A stretch of DNA of 64,000 bases from Gammaproteobacteria bacterium (GCA_021773835.1 JAJFJQ010000062.1:1-64000); one strand, 5' to 3'. Numbered from the stretch's first letter, positions 18,709 through 28,616 are shown. Notes: generated by a model from the sequence alone, not told the origin. Numbers and translations are program-made.

Positions 18709-21129
18709 CTAGTGCGTGATTCCAGTGCCACTTAGTACTGGACGCGGCTGGTCAATCAGTAAACCCTGCACGTAGTCGACGCCCATTCCCAACAGCGAGT
18801 CTTTGGTTGCGAGCGTAGTTACACCTTCAGCGATTGTTTTAACGCGTAAGGTCTTGGCTATTCTGCTGAGTGCGAGCACGATTTCGTAGTCCACGGAATT
18901 GTAGGCCATGTTGCGGACAAAATTGGCGTTGATCTTCAAATAATCAACCTGCAGCCGTTTTAATAGTTCAAATGAGCTGGTGCCGAGACAGAAATCATCG
19001 AGCGCAATTCGACAACCCAGTTCCTTCAACGTGGCAATAAAAAATTGCGCGCGATCGACGCTGGAAATCAGGCTAGCTTCGGAAATATCAAAACATATAC
19101 GCTGATTATCGAATTCATCGTCCAGCAGATTAACAATATACTCAAGAAACCTATCGTCGTTTATCGACTGCCCAGAGATGTTGATGCAAACGGTCTCCAT
19201 TTCATTCAGTGCCGGATGATTTAGTCGCAATGCGTCTATCGCAGCCTTGGTAACCCAACGGTCAATATCGGGCATCAATTGATAGCGTTCGGCGGTCAAG
19301 AGGAAATCGCGAGGAGAAAGAATTTCACCGCTACTGTCTTGCATACGAAGTAGCACTTCACAGGTCCGCGGATGATGATCTTCGCCTCTAATCGGGTGAA
19401 TATGCTGAAAATAGAGTTCAAAATGACCGGTCTGTATCGCCGACTGTACTTGGCGCACATGCTCGATACTTTCGCTGTAGTGCTGTTGTGATTCCTCACC
19501 TTGACCGAAGGTGTGTACCCTGTTTCCGCTGTCCTTCTTCGCGCAATCGCACGCTGCCTCAGCATTACTAAGGACATCGGTGAGGCCGTCTTCCGCAGGA
19601 TTTATCCCTACAACGCCGATGCTGACGCTAATAGAAAGATCGTTACCGTGCCAATCAGTCTGAAAATCTTCGACGATACGTCGGAGCCCCTCGGCAATTA
19701 ACCGCGCTTTATCTAGTGGACATGCGTATAGCAGTACGCCGAATTTATCCTCACCGATTCTGGCGAGCGTGTCGGCCCCGCGAATTTTTTGCTTGAGTTC
19801 GATCGCAATTGACTTCAACACATGGTTCCCAGCTTCCACACCGTGTGTTTCATTGATGAATTTAAACTGGTCGAAGTCGATGAAGCACAGCGCGTGTCGT
19901 TTTTGATCCGAATCTATATTGGCAGACAGCAGTTTCTTGATTCTGTCTTCAAACTCTGTGCGATTTATAAGATTGGTTAGAGGATCGTGGGTTGAACGCC
20001 AGGCAACGTTCTTAATCAGGTTTCTTTTGGTTGTTATATCTCGAATAAGGCATGTCGTTCCTGTAGATACACCACGGTCGTTTTTTATTGCCGAAAGTTG
20101 AAATTCGACTTCGTATTCAACGCCATCGCACCGTTTTAAGACTGTGCGGTCGCCGTTGCTTTGTACGCGCGCTTCGGTTCGAGTTTGCTCAACGAGCCCG
20201 CGTAGTAAATTTTCACCACCGAGCGAAGTCATCGTTACGACGTCTTCTATATTTTGGCCGTGGGCATCACGAAATAGAACGCCGGTTAGCACTTCGGCGA
20301 CTGGATTCATGTAGTCAACTAAGTTTCGGTCGTTGGTTGTAATGATTGCGTCCCCAATCGCGTCTAAGGTGGCGCACGCGCGGCTGTGTTCACGAGCAAA
20401 ACGTTTCAGAGCTCTAATTCGCTGCTCGAACACTCGCGATAGGTCGCCGGAACTGGTCTGGTTATCGGCCCCGCCGATGCCTATAAAACTCGTCAAGGTG
20501 TCTACGATGTACCGTATATATTTCGTGCAAACTGATGCCAGCAATAGTGCCATGACGAGCGCCGACGCAGCATATAGCTCGACGTAACTAAGATGCGAGT
20601 TTCGACCAAATCCGATCGCGGCTAAGATCGCGAATAGGGATGCGAACACCAGGTAAGCGCCGCGATGCACCGCAAAAACTGGAATTGCTGCAGTCGCTAT
20701 GATCAAATTTATCGCGATGACTACCACGAGCACCGCATGTGAAAGCATGGGAGCGAAAACGATCCCGCATGCTCCCCAAATAGCGGCGAATATTAACGCC
20801 ATCGCGATGTGCGTGTAGCTTGCGTTCGGATCGATATGTAGAAATCCGTACGCGAATTTACGGGCTATTAGAATGTATAAGCCTGCGTTTAAGGATACGA
20901 GCAACAGCCACGCCACCGTAACGGAACGCGGCGCGTGGTCCCAAACCAGAATTGAACAGGCGAGAGCGGCAATCGCATTGATCGAACACCACCATAAGCT
21001 CGCATGTCGGATATAGGTATCGCTAATTAGGGAAGAGGGCGGCGTCGCTATATCGTCCACGCCAATATGATCGCCGAGGGGCCGGGTGAGATGAGTCGCT
21101 GAATTTTCCATTTTGGTGTCGTAATACAC
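18709..21129 (-). CDS. Membrane PAS-GGDEF-EAL protein; degenerate cyclase, intact phosphodiesterase residues
   Basis: The 806-aa protein has an N-terminal membrane region (about residues 45-215, six or seven hydrophobic segments), a PAS domain (about 250-370), a GGDEF domain (about 385-540) and an EAL domain (about 550-800). The GGDEF signature is IGEDKFGVLL: the second Gly and the Glu are replaced, so cyclase activity is unlikely. The EAL side reads CEVLLRM and keeps the key residues: the N of INIS, the E of FDISE, DDF, the K of LKIN, AEGV and VQG. This suggests a c-di-GMP phosphodiesterase controlled by the PAS/membrane part. The start is uncertain: GTG 21129 or ATG 21111, neither with a clear Shine-Dalgarno. 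Two CRP-like sites lie upstream. Confidence 0.88.
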   Translation of the reverse strand: MYYDTKMENSATHLTRPLGDHIGVDDIATPPSSLISDTYIRHASLWWCSINAIAALACSILVWDHAPRSVTVAWLLLVSLNAGLYILIARKFAYGFLHIDPNASYTHIAMALIFAAIWGACGIVFAPMLSHAVLVVVIAINLIIATAAIPVFAVHRGAYLVFASLFAILAAIGFGRNSHLSYVELYAASALVMALLLASVCTKYIRYIVDTLTSFIGIGGADNQTSSGDLSRVFEQRIRALKRFAREHSRACATLDAIGDAIITTNDRNLVDYMNPVAEVLTGVLFRDAHGQNIEDVVTMTSLGGENLLRGLVEQTRTEARVQSNGDRTVLKRCDGVEYEVEFQLSAIKNDRGVSTGTTCLIRDITTKRNLIKNVAWRSTHDPLTNLINRTEFEDRIKKLLSANIDSDQKRHALCFIDFDQFKFINETHGVEAGNHVLKSIAIELKQKIRGADTLARIGEDKFGVLLYACPLDKARLIAEGLRRIVEDFQTDWHGNDLSISVSIGVVGINPAEDGLTDVLSNAEAACDCAKKDSGNRVHTFGQGEESQQHYSESIEHVRQVQSAIQTGHFELYFQHIHPIRGEDHHPRTCEVLLRMQDSSGEILSPRDFLLTAERYQLMPDIDRWVTKAAIDALRLNHPALNEMETVCINISGQSINDDRFLEYIVNLLDDEFDNQRICFDISEASLISSVDRAQFFIATLKELGCRIALDDFCLGTSSFELLKRLQVDYLKINANFVRNMAYNSVDYEIVLALSRIAKTLRVKTIAEGVTTLATKDSLLGMGVDYVQGLLIDQPRPVLSGTGITH

Positions 21130-21256
21130 GAGATTGGAGGTTAGGCGCCGTCGGTCAAATCAAGGACGCCGATTGCCACTACGATGGTGTTCATTAGCCA
21201 GTCCCCTTAGTGAGGGAAAGACTAAATGTTATTCGAGGGATTAGCTTGCAGGTCGA

Positions 21257-21272
21257 TGTGACGTCGATCACA
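21257..21272. promoter_or_regulatory. CRP/Vfr-like site, perfect half-sites
   Basis: TGTGACGTCGATCACA matches the CRP consensus TGTGA-N6-TCACA exactly. It lies about 128-143 nt before the GTG of the GGDEF/EAL gene. On the minus strand a TAACAT element (21231-21226) could be a -10, placing this site about 45 nt upstream of a start point, close to class II activator geometry. Binding is inferred. Confidence 0.65.
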
Positions 21273-21288
21273 CCGGATGTTTGCCGAT

Positions 21289-21304
21289 CGTGACCGACAT
21301 CACA
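21289..21304. promoter_or_regulatory. Second CRP/Vfr-like site, one mismatch
   Basis: CGTGACCGACATCACA fits TGTGA-N6-TCACA with a single mismatch. Its centre is 32 bp (about three helical turns) from the centre of the site at 21257-21272, so both would lie on the same face of the DNA. The spacing strengthens the case that both are real operators. Confidence 0.55.
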
Positions 21305-21408
21305 AATTCGAACGACGATTGTCAAACATTGGATCTGGACACCGGAGGCACCAGGGTAGGCCGTTGCTTATTCCATTGCTTACTAATGAGGTGATAGCGC
21401 CAGTATGC

Positions 21409-22632
21409 CTACGATCTGGTTCCGCGCCGCGCACCAACCCGCAGTCGAAGCGCGTTTAGCTTTATGAATCCTTCCGCGTCCGCTTGTCGGTATGAGCCTG
21501 CGTCGTCTTCGAACGTAGCTAAGGCGGCATCAAACAAGCTGTCGTCGGCTGAGCGACGTCCAAGAACCGTAACATTCCCTTTATACAACGATATTCGCAC
21601 GGTACCGTTTACGCGTTTCTGCGAATCGTCAATCATTGTTTGCAGAAGCTCACGTTCAGGACTCCACCAATAGCCGTTGTACACCAAGCTAGCATAGCGG
21701 GGCATAATTTCGTCCTTTAAATGGGCAACTTCACGGTCGAGCGTGAGCGATTCAATTGCACGATGCGCTTTGAGCATGATCGTGCCACCGGGCGTTTCGT
21801 AGCAACCGCGAGACTTCATCCCGACGTAACGATTCTCGACGATATCTAGGCGCCCAATGCCGTGTTCACCCCCGATCCGATTAAGCTCCGTCAAAACCTG
21901 AGCCGGAGACAGATCTTTACCGTTGATCGTTTTAATATCACCAGCAACATACCCCAGCTCGATGACATGAGCTGCGTCCGGGGCGTCTTCAGGGGCAACC
22001 GTCCAGCGCCACATTGAGCGCTCCGGTGACTCCCATGGATCTTCTAATACGCCGCCTTCATAGGATATGTGCAGCAGGTTCGCGTCCATGGAGTAGGGTG
22101 ATTTCTTTCCGGCTTGGTATTCGATTGGGATCGCATGCCGCTCAGCATATGCCAATAGTTTTTCGCGCGAATTCAAATCCCATTCGCGCCACGGGGCGAT
22201 CACCTTGATATTCGGCTCTAGCGCGTACGCACCGATTTCAAAGCGAACTTGGTCGTTGCCCTTTCCAGTGGCGCCATGGGATATTGCATCGGCGTTGGTC
22301 TCGCGCGCGATCTCGATCAATCGTTTCGCGATCAACGGGCGTGCGATCGATGTGCCTAAAAGATATTCGCCTTCGTAGATCGCGTTCGCGCGAAACATAG
22401 GGAATACGAAATCGCTAACAAATTCATCCGTAAGATCGTCAATATAAATTTCCTTTATCGCCATCTGCTCCGCTTTGGCGCGGGCTGGCTCGAGCTCTTC
22501 ACCTTGTCCGATATCCGCCGTGAAGGTGACGACTTCGCAGTCATAGGTTTCTTGCAACCATTTTAATATGACGGATGTGTCTAGGCCGCCAGAATAGGCG
22601 AGCACGACCTTGTTGATTGATTTTTTGATCAT
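21409..22632 (-). CDS. argG: Argininosuccinate synthase
   Basis: Joins citrulline and aspartate using ATP in arginine biosynthesis. The 407-aa protein has the ATP pyrophosphatase loop [15 protein letters not shown] near residue 10, then DIGQGEE, the substrate-binding [16 protein letters not shown], and [19 protein letters not shown]. Length is normal. No argH or other arg gene is adjacent. The downstream gap of 279 nt holds the CRP-like sites, which point at the GGDEF/EAL gene rather than argG. Upstream, 156 nt separate it from the esterase gene on the same strand. Confidence 0.98.
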   Translation of the reverse strand: MIKKSINKVVLAYSGGLDTSVILKWLQETYDCEVVTFTADIGQGEELEPARAKAEQMAIKEIYIDDLTDEFVSDFVFPMFRANAIYEGEYLLGTSIARPLIAKRLIEIARETNADAISHGATGKGNDQVRFEIGAYALEPNIKVIAPWREWDLNSREKLLAYAERHAIPIEYQAGKKSPYSMDANLLHISYEGGVLEDPWESPERSMWRWTVAPEDAPDAAHVIELGYVAGDIKTINGKDLSPAQVLTELNRIGGEHGIGRLDIVENRYVGMKSRGCYETPGGTIMLKAHRAIESLTLDREVAHLKDEIMPRYASLVYNGYWWSPERELLQTMIDDSQKRVNGTVRISLYKGNVTVLGRRSADDSLFDAALATFEDDAGSYRQADAEGFIKLNALRLRVGARRGTRS

Positions 22633-22788
22633 TTGAATTTTTGAGACGCTGGCAACCAGGACGCATTGTGCCTGCGTCGAATCCCACCGTCTAGGTTCAC
22701 CCGTTCAGTAAGGGTTCGCGTATAGACATCAAACTCGGAGCGACTCTTGTCTTTACTTTACGGTGCACCCGTCTCGCGTCGTTGTCCC

Positions 22789-23580
22789 TTATCGGTCGAG
22801 TAGCTGACGTAGTTTGGTAAGAAACTCCACCGGGTTTTCTGCGTGCGGCCAGTGGCCAGCATTAGCTATCGTGACCAGGTCCCAGTTAGGGAATAACCTA
22901 CTAATGGGTGATGAACTGCGCTCACCGATCCGATCCGAATTCTCCCCACGAATAAAATGCGCAGGTGCGTTAAACGGTACGGCGCTATCGCTAGGTATAG
23001 GTATCGCATCGACGATATTATCGATCGCTTCACGAATAGCTGGGAGGTTGATCCGCCAGTGTGGTGATGCAGCGCCATTAAAGCTTAGGTTTTGCAATAT
23101 AAACGAGCGGATTTCGTTATTGGGGATCGCCGCCTTAAGTTGTATTTGTGCATCTGAACGCCGGGTAATTTGGTCCAAATCCAACCCAGACATTGCACCG
23201 AGTAGGTCGTTGTAATCGTTTTCGTAAGCCTCCGGACCAATATCGACGATGACGAGTTGAGAGATTCGATCCGGGTTGGTCAACGCCAAGGTCATAGCCA
23301 CTTTCCCGCCCATGCTATGGCCGATCAAGGTCACTTCTGCAAGGTCGAGTTTTTGCAATAGCCTGGAGACATCCTGAGCCATTGCAGCGTAGCCCATTTG
23401 TGTTGCATGAGGGGAGGTACCGTGATTGCGCAAGTCGACGGTGACGACGAGAAAGTTGTTAGCGAGATTGCGGGCTACCGATTGCCAATTTCGCGAGGAC
23501 CCGAACAAACCGTGCAGAATGACGATGGGCGGACCTGAACCGAATTGGTGGTAGTGCAGTTCTACAGTCTGGGGATCCAC
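22789..23580 (-). CDS. Alpha/beta-hydrolase, YbfF-like esterase
   Basis: The 263-aa protein follows the YbfF acyl-CoA/carboxyl-esterase pattern. It has an oxyanion HGLFGSSRNW near residue 23, the nucleophile elbow LIGHSMGGKVA near residue 85, an acid around IRGENSDRI, and the catalytic His in NAGHWPHAENP close to the end. It begins with GTG and lies 10 nt downstream of the NUDIX gene stop, so the two are probably co-transcribed. The substrate is unknown. Confidence 0.85.
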   Translation of the reverse strand: MDPQTVELHYHQFGSGPPIVILHGLFGSSRNWQSVARNLANNFLVVTVDLRNHGTSPHATQMGYAAMAQDVSRLLQKLDLAEVTLIGHSMGGKVAMTLALTNPDRISQLVIVDIGPEAYENDYNDLLGAMSGLDLDQITRRSDAQIQLKAAIPNNEIRSFILQNLSFNGAASPHWRINLPAIREAIDNIVDAIPIPSDSAVPFNAPAHFIRGENSDRIGERSSSPISRLFPNWDLVTIANAGHWPHAENPVEFLTKLRQLLDR

Positions 23581-23590
23581 CGTGATTGGT

Positions 23591-24061
23591 CTAACTTACA
23601 ATGAGTCGAGGCGGAAGTCTCGACGGGTTGAACATGTTCGCGGGCCAGATGCCGAGCAACACAATGTCTTCCTCCACCCCCAGCATTACGTCCAGGTTCT
23701 TGAATTCATTCGCGGCCACCCAGGCAAACTCCGTGTGTTCATCGTTGAGTTCAACCGTGCCCGCAGCCCAATAAAAGTGAAATAGGTGGATTTCGAATTT
23801 TCCACCGTAGAACGTATCTCTGACCGGCCCCAGCATATTGAGCTGTTCAATTTCATGTTCCGGCCCGATCTCCTCATCCATCTCTCTTTTGGCGCACTCA
23901 ATGGGAGACTCGCCTCTCTCAATATGGCCTGCAGGAAAACCCCATTTCCCAGCGCCGATCGAATCGTCGGGCGAGCGCTTCACGAATAACAGGCGCTTGC
24001 TCGTGTCTTCTATTAGGCAAATGGAGAATCGCGCGGTCGGTTCTGGGGGCTGCAGGGCCAT
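23591..24061 (-). CDS. NUDIX hydrolase
   Basis: The 156-aa protein has a clear Nudix box, GHIERGESPIECAKREMDEE, followed by IG, fitting GX5EX7REUXEEXGU except for Pro at the final hydrophobic position. The region before it (FVKRSPDDSIGAGKWGFPAG) is typical of small NTP or nucleotide-sugar pyrophosphohydrolases. It lies between aceF (24 nt upstream on the same strand) and the esterase gene. The substrate cannot be assigned. Confidence 0.88.
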   Translation of the reverse strand: MALQPPEPTARFSICLIEDTSKRLLFVKRSPDDSIGAGKWGFPAGHIERGESPIECAKREMDEEIGPEHEIEQLNMLGPVRDTFYGGKFEIHLFHFYWAAGTVELNDEHTEFAWVAANEFKNLDVMLGVEEDIVLLGIWPANMFNPSRLPPRLIVS

Positions 24062-24085
24062 CGTGCGGGTACTAGCACCAAGTTA

Positions 24086-25687
24086 TTACAATAAGATTTG
24101 GCGAATGTCGCTTAAAACTACACCAAGGTGACGCGTGAATTGGGCACCGGCGACGCCATCTATAACGCGATGATCGAATGACAGTGCGTAGGGCAGTAAC
24201 AGCCTGGGTACAAACTCGTCGTTTAAGTATACGGGTTTCATCGCCGACGGAGAGACCCCTAGTATTGCAACTTCGGGAATATTAATAATGGGTGTAAATG
24301 CCGTACCGCCGACGCCGCCAAGACTCGAAATTGTAAAGCAGCCGCCTTGCATATCCGCGGGGGTCAGTTTTCTATCACGTGCCTTCGTACTGAGCTCGCT
24401 GATTTCGCCGGCGAGGTCGTAGAGTCCTTTTTGATCCGCGTCTTTGATCACTGGGACAAGCAGTCCGCGCTGTGTATTTACGGCGATGCCAATGTGGAAG
24501 TAATTTTTGTGGATGATCGATTCCCCGTCGGCCGACAACGAGGCGTTAAAATCGGGATACTTACGTAATACGACAACGACCGCCTTTATCAAGAATGCCA
24601 ACAATGTCAATTTAACATTATGTTCTTTGGCGTCGGTCAGTTTAGATTTCCTGAAATCTTCGAGGTCGGTGATATCCGCCTCATCGAATTGAGTGACGTG
24701 TGGAGCGGTGATCCAACTTCTCTGTAAATTCTGTCCAGTGATCCGCTTAATTTTGGTCAAGGCCTGTGTTTCGATCGGACCAAATTGAGAAAAATCGATG
24801 GCTGGGAGTTCTGGTAATGCAAATCCGCCTGTCGACGCGTTGGCCTGCTTACCAGCTATTACCGACTTAACGAATTCTTGTACATCCGATTTCACGATAC
24901 GGCCTTTGCGCCCGCTACCGCTTACCGAACTAATATCGACGCCGAGTTCACGTGCGAATTTTCTGATACTGGGGCTGGCGTAGGACTTCGATGCATGCGT
25001 GGCTGGCGTGCTAGTCGGAACTGCATCGTTCGCGGGCGCCGTAGTTGACGTCCCCGACGTGGTCGCCCTCGGGGGTTCTGTGGCCGTTACTGGCGCCGAT
25101 GGTATGTGCTCAGCAGAATCGACAACTGCAGAGGGCGAGATTGTCGCGATCACGTGGCCTTCCGAAACCTTATCACCGACGGTGACTCGTATGCTTTCCA
25201 GTTGGCCACCGACGGGAGCCGGGATATCCATTGTCGCCTTGTCGCTTTCGAGTGTCACGAGCGGATCTTCCGGTGCGACTGTATCGCCCGCTTGCGCGAG
25301 GATTTCGATCACATCGACATCTTCGAAATCGCCGATATCTGGGACGGAAACTTCCACAAGCGCTAGCTTCTCCGCTTGCCGCTGTGGTTCGATTTTGGCC
25401 TCAGTTACCGTCGGCGAGCTGATTTCCGTGCCGGTCGTTTCATCATCAGTGGTCACAATGGTGACGATGATTGAGCCCTCAGAAACTTTATCTCCCACGG
25501 AGACACTTATCTGCGCGATCTTGCCGGCGGCCGGCGCCGGGATGTCCATCGCCGCCTTATCGCTTTCGAGCGTTACCAACGGGTCTTCTTCACGGACTTC
25601 GTCACCGACCGCAATCAAGATCTCGATCACGTCGACGTCTTCGAATTCGCCGATATCCGGAACGGTGACTGGAATTTCAATACTCAT
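24086..25687 (-). CDS. aceF: Pyruvate dehydrogenase E2, dihydrolipoamide acetyltransferase
   Basis: Core of the PDH complex; transfers acetyl groups from lipoyl-lysine to CoA. The 533-aa protein has two N-terminal lipoyl domains with lysines in LESDKAAMDIPAP (near residue 44) and LESDKATMDIPAP (near residue 148). A Pro/Ala/Thr-rich linker follows, then an E3-binding domain (ASPSIRKFARELGVDISSVSG) and the catalytic domain ending SFDHRVIDGVAGAQF with the active-site His. E. coli has three lipoyl domains; two is common elsewhere. It lies 27 nt after aceE. No lpd (E3) gene follows; a NUDIX gene does. Confidence 0.97.
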   Translation of the reverse strand: MSIEIPVTVPDIGEFEDVDVIEILIAVGDEVREEDPLVTLESDKAAMDIPAPAAGKIAQISVSVGDKVSEGSIIVTIVTTDDETTGTEISSPTVTEAKIEPQRQAEKLALVEVSVPDIGDFEDVDVIEILAQAGDTVAPEDPLVTLESDKATMDIPAPVGGQLESIRVTVGDKVSEGHVIATISPSAVVDSAEHIPSAPVTATEPPRATTSGTSTTAPANDAVPTSTPATHASKSYASPSIRKFARELGVDISSVSGSGRKGRIVKSDVQEFVKSVIAGKQANASTGGFALPELPAIDFSQFGPIETQALTKIKRITGQNLQRSWITAPHVTQFDEADITDLEDFRKSKLTDAKEHNVKLTLLAFLIKAVVVVLRKYPDFNASLSADGESIIHKNYFHIGIAVNTQRGLLVPVIKDADQKGLYDLAGEISELSTKARDRKLTPADMQGGCFTISSLGGVGGTAFTPIINIPEVAILGVSPSAMKPVYLNDEFVPRLLLPYALSFDHRVIDGVAGAQFTRHLGVVLSDIRQILL

Positions 25688-25714
25688 GCATCTCTCTCAC
25701 AGCGATCGTGCCAA

Positions 25715-28363
25715 TCAGGCAACCCGCGGGTTTGACTTTTCCGGGTCGATGCCCAATTTTGTAATGGCCTCGGCCACTACAGCATTATCGATAGTCCCCT
25801 CGTCGGCTAGCGATTTCAGTGCGCCGAGGCAGATGAAATTACGATTCACCTCGAAAAACTGCCGTAGCTGCGCTCTAGAGTCGGAGCGGCCAAAGCCATC
25901 GGTACCTAGCGTTCGAAAACTTTGAGGCACAAATTCTCGAATTTGATCGGCATAGACCTTCATGTAGTCAGACGCCGCGACGACTGGGCCCGCGTGCCCA
26001 CTAAGCATTGAACTGACGTAGCTTATACGTGGCGTACTGTCCGGATGCAGCATGTTCCAACGTTCGCAATCCAAACCTTCGCGACGTAGCTCATTGAAGC
26101 TCGTGACGCTCCAAGTATTGGCCGCTATTCCGAACTCATTGCGGAGTAGGTCAGCGGCGGCGATTACCTCACGCAAAATAGCACCACTACCGAGGAGTTG
26201 GATCTGTGCATCTTCGTTCTGATGAAGGAGATACATTCCTTTGACGATCCCGTCGCTTACCCCTTCAGGGAGCGGCGGTTGTTCGTAGTTCTCGTTCATC
26301 ACAGAGATGTAGTAGAAAACGTTTTCTTGATCGCCGAACATACGCTCCATGCCGTGATGGATGATCACCGCGAGCTCATAGGCGTAAGTTGGATCGTAGG
26401 ACACGCAATTGGGAATGGTCGATGCAAGCAAGTGGCTGTGACCATCCTGATGTTGGAGTCCTTCGCCAGCCAATGTTGTACGGCCGGCCGTGCCACCGAG
26501 CAAGAATCCTCGTGCTTGCATATCTCCGGCTGCCCAGGCGAGGTCGCCAACCCGTTGAAATCCGAACATCGAGTAGTAGATGTAGAACGGGATCATCTGT
26601 AGATTGTGATTGCTATATGCAGTCGCAGCTGCGATCCATGAACACATGGCGCCGGCCTCGTTGATCCCTTCTTCCAGTATCTGGCCACTCTTATCTTCGC
26701 GATAATACATAAACTGATCGTGATCGACGGGCTCGTAGAGCTGTCCCACCGACGAATAGATGCCGAGCTGACGAAACATGCCTTCCATGCCAAAGGTTCT
26801 AGCCTCGTCCGGCACGATCGGGACGATCCGCGATCCAATTTCTTTGTCTCTGGTTAATGCAGTTAGCATGCGAACGAATGCCATCGTAGTGGAGATTTCA
26901 CGGTCGCCGCTGCCGGCCAGCATGTTATCGAAAATACTAATATCGGGAATGGTTATTGGGTCTGCGCGTTCGCGACGCTGGGGCAGGAATCCGCCCATTG
27001 CTCGCGTGCGTTCACGCAGGTAAACCATCTCGGGTGAATCTTCCGCCGGTTTATAAAACGGTGCGTCGGCGATCGCTTCGTCGGAGATCGGTATGTTGAA
27101 GCGATCGCGGAAGTGCTTGAGGGCATCTTCGCCCATCTTTTTTTGTTGATGGGTTATGTTCTTACCTTCACCAGCTTCACCCATGCCATAACCCTTGACG
27201 GTCTTGCACAGGATGACTGTTGGTTGCCCCTCATGCGCAATGGCGGCGGTATAGGCGGCGAAAACCTTGTGTGGATCGTGGCCGCCGCGATTTAAACGCC
27301 AAATATCTTCGTCGCTCATATTAGAAACTAACGCCAGTAGTTCCGGATATTTGCCGAAGAAGTGCTCGCGCACATAAGCGCCATTGAAGGCCTTATAGCT
27401 TTGGTACTCGCCGTCGACAGCTTCTTCCATCCGTTGCCGCAAAAGTCCCGAGGTATCGCGCGCCAGTAGCGGGTCCCAGTAGGAGCCCCAAATGACCTTA
27501 ATGACGTTCCAACCGGCGCCGCGAAAGTCAGATTCGAGTTCTTGAATGATCTTCCCGTTTCCTCGTACCGGACCATCGAGCCGCTGTAGATTGCAATTCA
27601 CAACGAACACGAGGTTGTCGAGATTTTCCCGCGACGCGAGTGACGCGGCGCCAAAGGCTTCGGGCTCGTCCATTTCGCCGTCACCCATGAATGCCCAGAC
27701 CTTGCGTCGATGGGTGTCGCGCAAACCTCGATTTTCTAGATAGCGCATAAAGCGTGCTTGATAAATTGCCATGATTGGACCAAGTCCCATGGAGACGGTC
27801 GGGAATTGCCAAAAGCGCGGCATCAGCCAAGGATGTGGATAGGACGTAAGTCCGTTTCCGTCAACGTCTTGCCTAAAGTTATCGAGGTCCTCGTCAGTGA
27901 TGATTCCGAGTAGATAGGCGCGGGCATAAATGCCAGGAGCGCAGTGCCCCTGAAAAAATATGAGATCACCACCGTGCTCGTCGCTTGGCGCATGCCAGAA
28001 ATGGTTGTATCCGACCTCGTACAAGGTCGCGGCCGAAGCGTAACTCGCGATATGCCCGCCGAGCTCTGCGTTCTTACGGTTGGCTTGAACCACCATTGCC
28101 ATGGCGTTCCAGCGATTAATCGAGCGGATGCGCCATTCGAGCGCAGGGTCGCCAGGCGTGTATTGTTCCTTATGTGCGGGGATCGTATTGATGTAGGCGG
28201 TATTTGCAGAATAGGGCAAATAAGCGCCCGATTCCCGCGCCTTACCGATAAGACGCTCTAATAAATAGTGAGTTCGATCGAGCCCCTCGACTTCGATAAG
28301 CGACTCAAGTGCCTCTAGCCATTCGTTGGTTTCCTGCGGATCAATATCAGATGTACCGGACAT
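25715..28363 (-). CDS. aceE: Pyruvate dehydrogenase E1 component, homodimeric type
   Basis: Thiamine-diphosphate enzyme that decarboxylates pyruvate and acetylates the E2 lipoyl groups. The 882-aa length matches the homodimeric AceE of Gammaproteobacteria. Seen motifs include HANRKNAELGGHIASYAS-like QANRKNAELGGHIASY near the N terminus, the ThDP-binding GDGEMDEPE followed by NCNLQRLDGPVRGN, and EGINEAGAMCSW with the catalytic Glu region. The ATG at 28361-28363 is 253 nt from the next gene upstream, and the gap contains a tandem repeat. The operon is aceE-aceF, possibly continuing into the NUDIX and esterase genes. Confidence 0.98.
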   Translation of the reverse strand: MSGTSDIDPQETNEWLEALESLIEVEGLDRTHYLLERLIGKARESGAYLPYSANTAYINTIPAHKEQYTPGDPALEWRIRSINRWNAMAMVVQANRKNAELGGHIASYASAATLYEVGYNHFWHAPSDEHGGDLIFFQGHCAPGIYARAYLLGIITDEDLDNFRQDVDGNGLTSYPHPWLMPRFWQFPTVSMGLGPIMAIYQARFMRYLENRGLRDTHRRKVWAFMGDGEMDEPEAFGAASLASRENLDNLVFVVNCNLQRLDGPVRGNGKIIQELESDFRGAGWNVIKVIWGSYWDPLLARDTSGLLRQRMEEAVDGEYQSYKAFNGAYVREHFFGKYPELLALVSNMSDEDIWRLNRGGHDPHKVFAAYTAAIAHEGQPTVILCKTVKGYGMGEAGEGKNITHQQKKMGEDALKHFRDRFNIPISDEAIADAPFYKPAEDSPEMVYLRERTRAMGGFLPQRRERADPITIPDISIFDNMLAGSGDREISTTMAFVRMLTALTRDKEIGSRIVPIVPDEARTFGMEGMFRQLGIYSSVGQLYEPVDHDQFMYYREDKSGQILEEGINEAGAMCSWIAAATAYSNHNLQMIPFYIYYSMFGFQRVGDLAWAAGDMQARGFLLGGTAGRTTLAGEGLQHQDGHSHLLASTIPNCVSYDPTYAYELAVIIHHGMERMFGDQENVFYYISVMNENYEQPPLPEGVSDGIVKGMYLLHQNEDAQIQLLGSGAILREVIAAADLLRNEFGIAANTWSVTSFNELRREGLDCERWNMLHPDSTPRISYVSSMLSGHAGPVVAASDYMKVYADQIREFVPQSFRTLGTDGFGRSDSRAQLRQFFEVNRNFICLGALKSLADEGTIDNAVVAEAITKLGIDPEKSNPRVA

Positions 28364-28483
28364 AGTGGTTTCTAATCGCTGTGGTGAAATTTTGCCAACG
28401 CGTCCATCGCCACTGGTAGTTTAGCGGATCTCCGGCTGGCAATGCGTCGGCAATTCGCAATGCCGTACGTCTGGAGTATTTTT

Positions 28484-28533
28484 ATATCGGCCTTGGAGCA
28501 ATCCATATCGGCCTTGGAGCAATCCATATCGGC
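28484..28533. repeat. 21-bp direct repeat, about 2.4 copies, in the aceE leader
   Basis: Two identical 21-nt copies abut at 28484-28504 and 28505-28525, followed by the first 8 nt of a third. Each contains TTGGAGCAATCC. The array lies 120-170 nt upstream of the aceE ATG, where a promoter or operator is expected, so it may be a regulator-binding array. It does not match the PdhR operator consensus that I know. Confidence 0.85.
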
Positions 28534-28616
28534 GTACCGGGGCGAAAACTTGATCAAGACGTGACCACTTCCAGACTACAGACCCTGTAACGAGCGGCGC
28601 TGGCACGTAGGCGCAC

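Noticed and set aside
28372-28557. Small minus-strand ORF with MDCSKAD repeats before aceE
   Set aside because: The repeats come from the 21-bp DNA array. There is no ribosome site or conserved sequence, so the repeat is treated as regulatory DNA.
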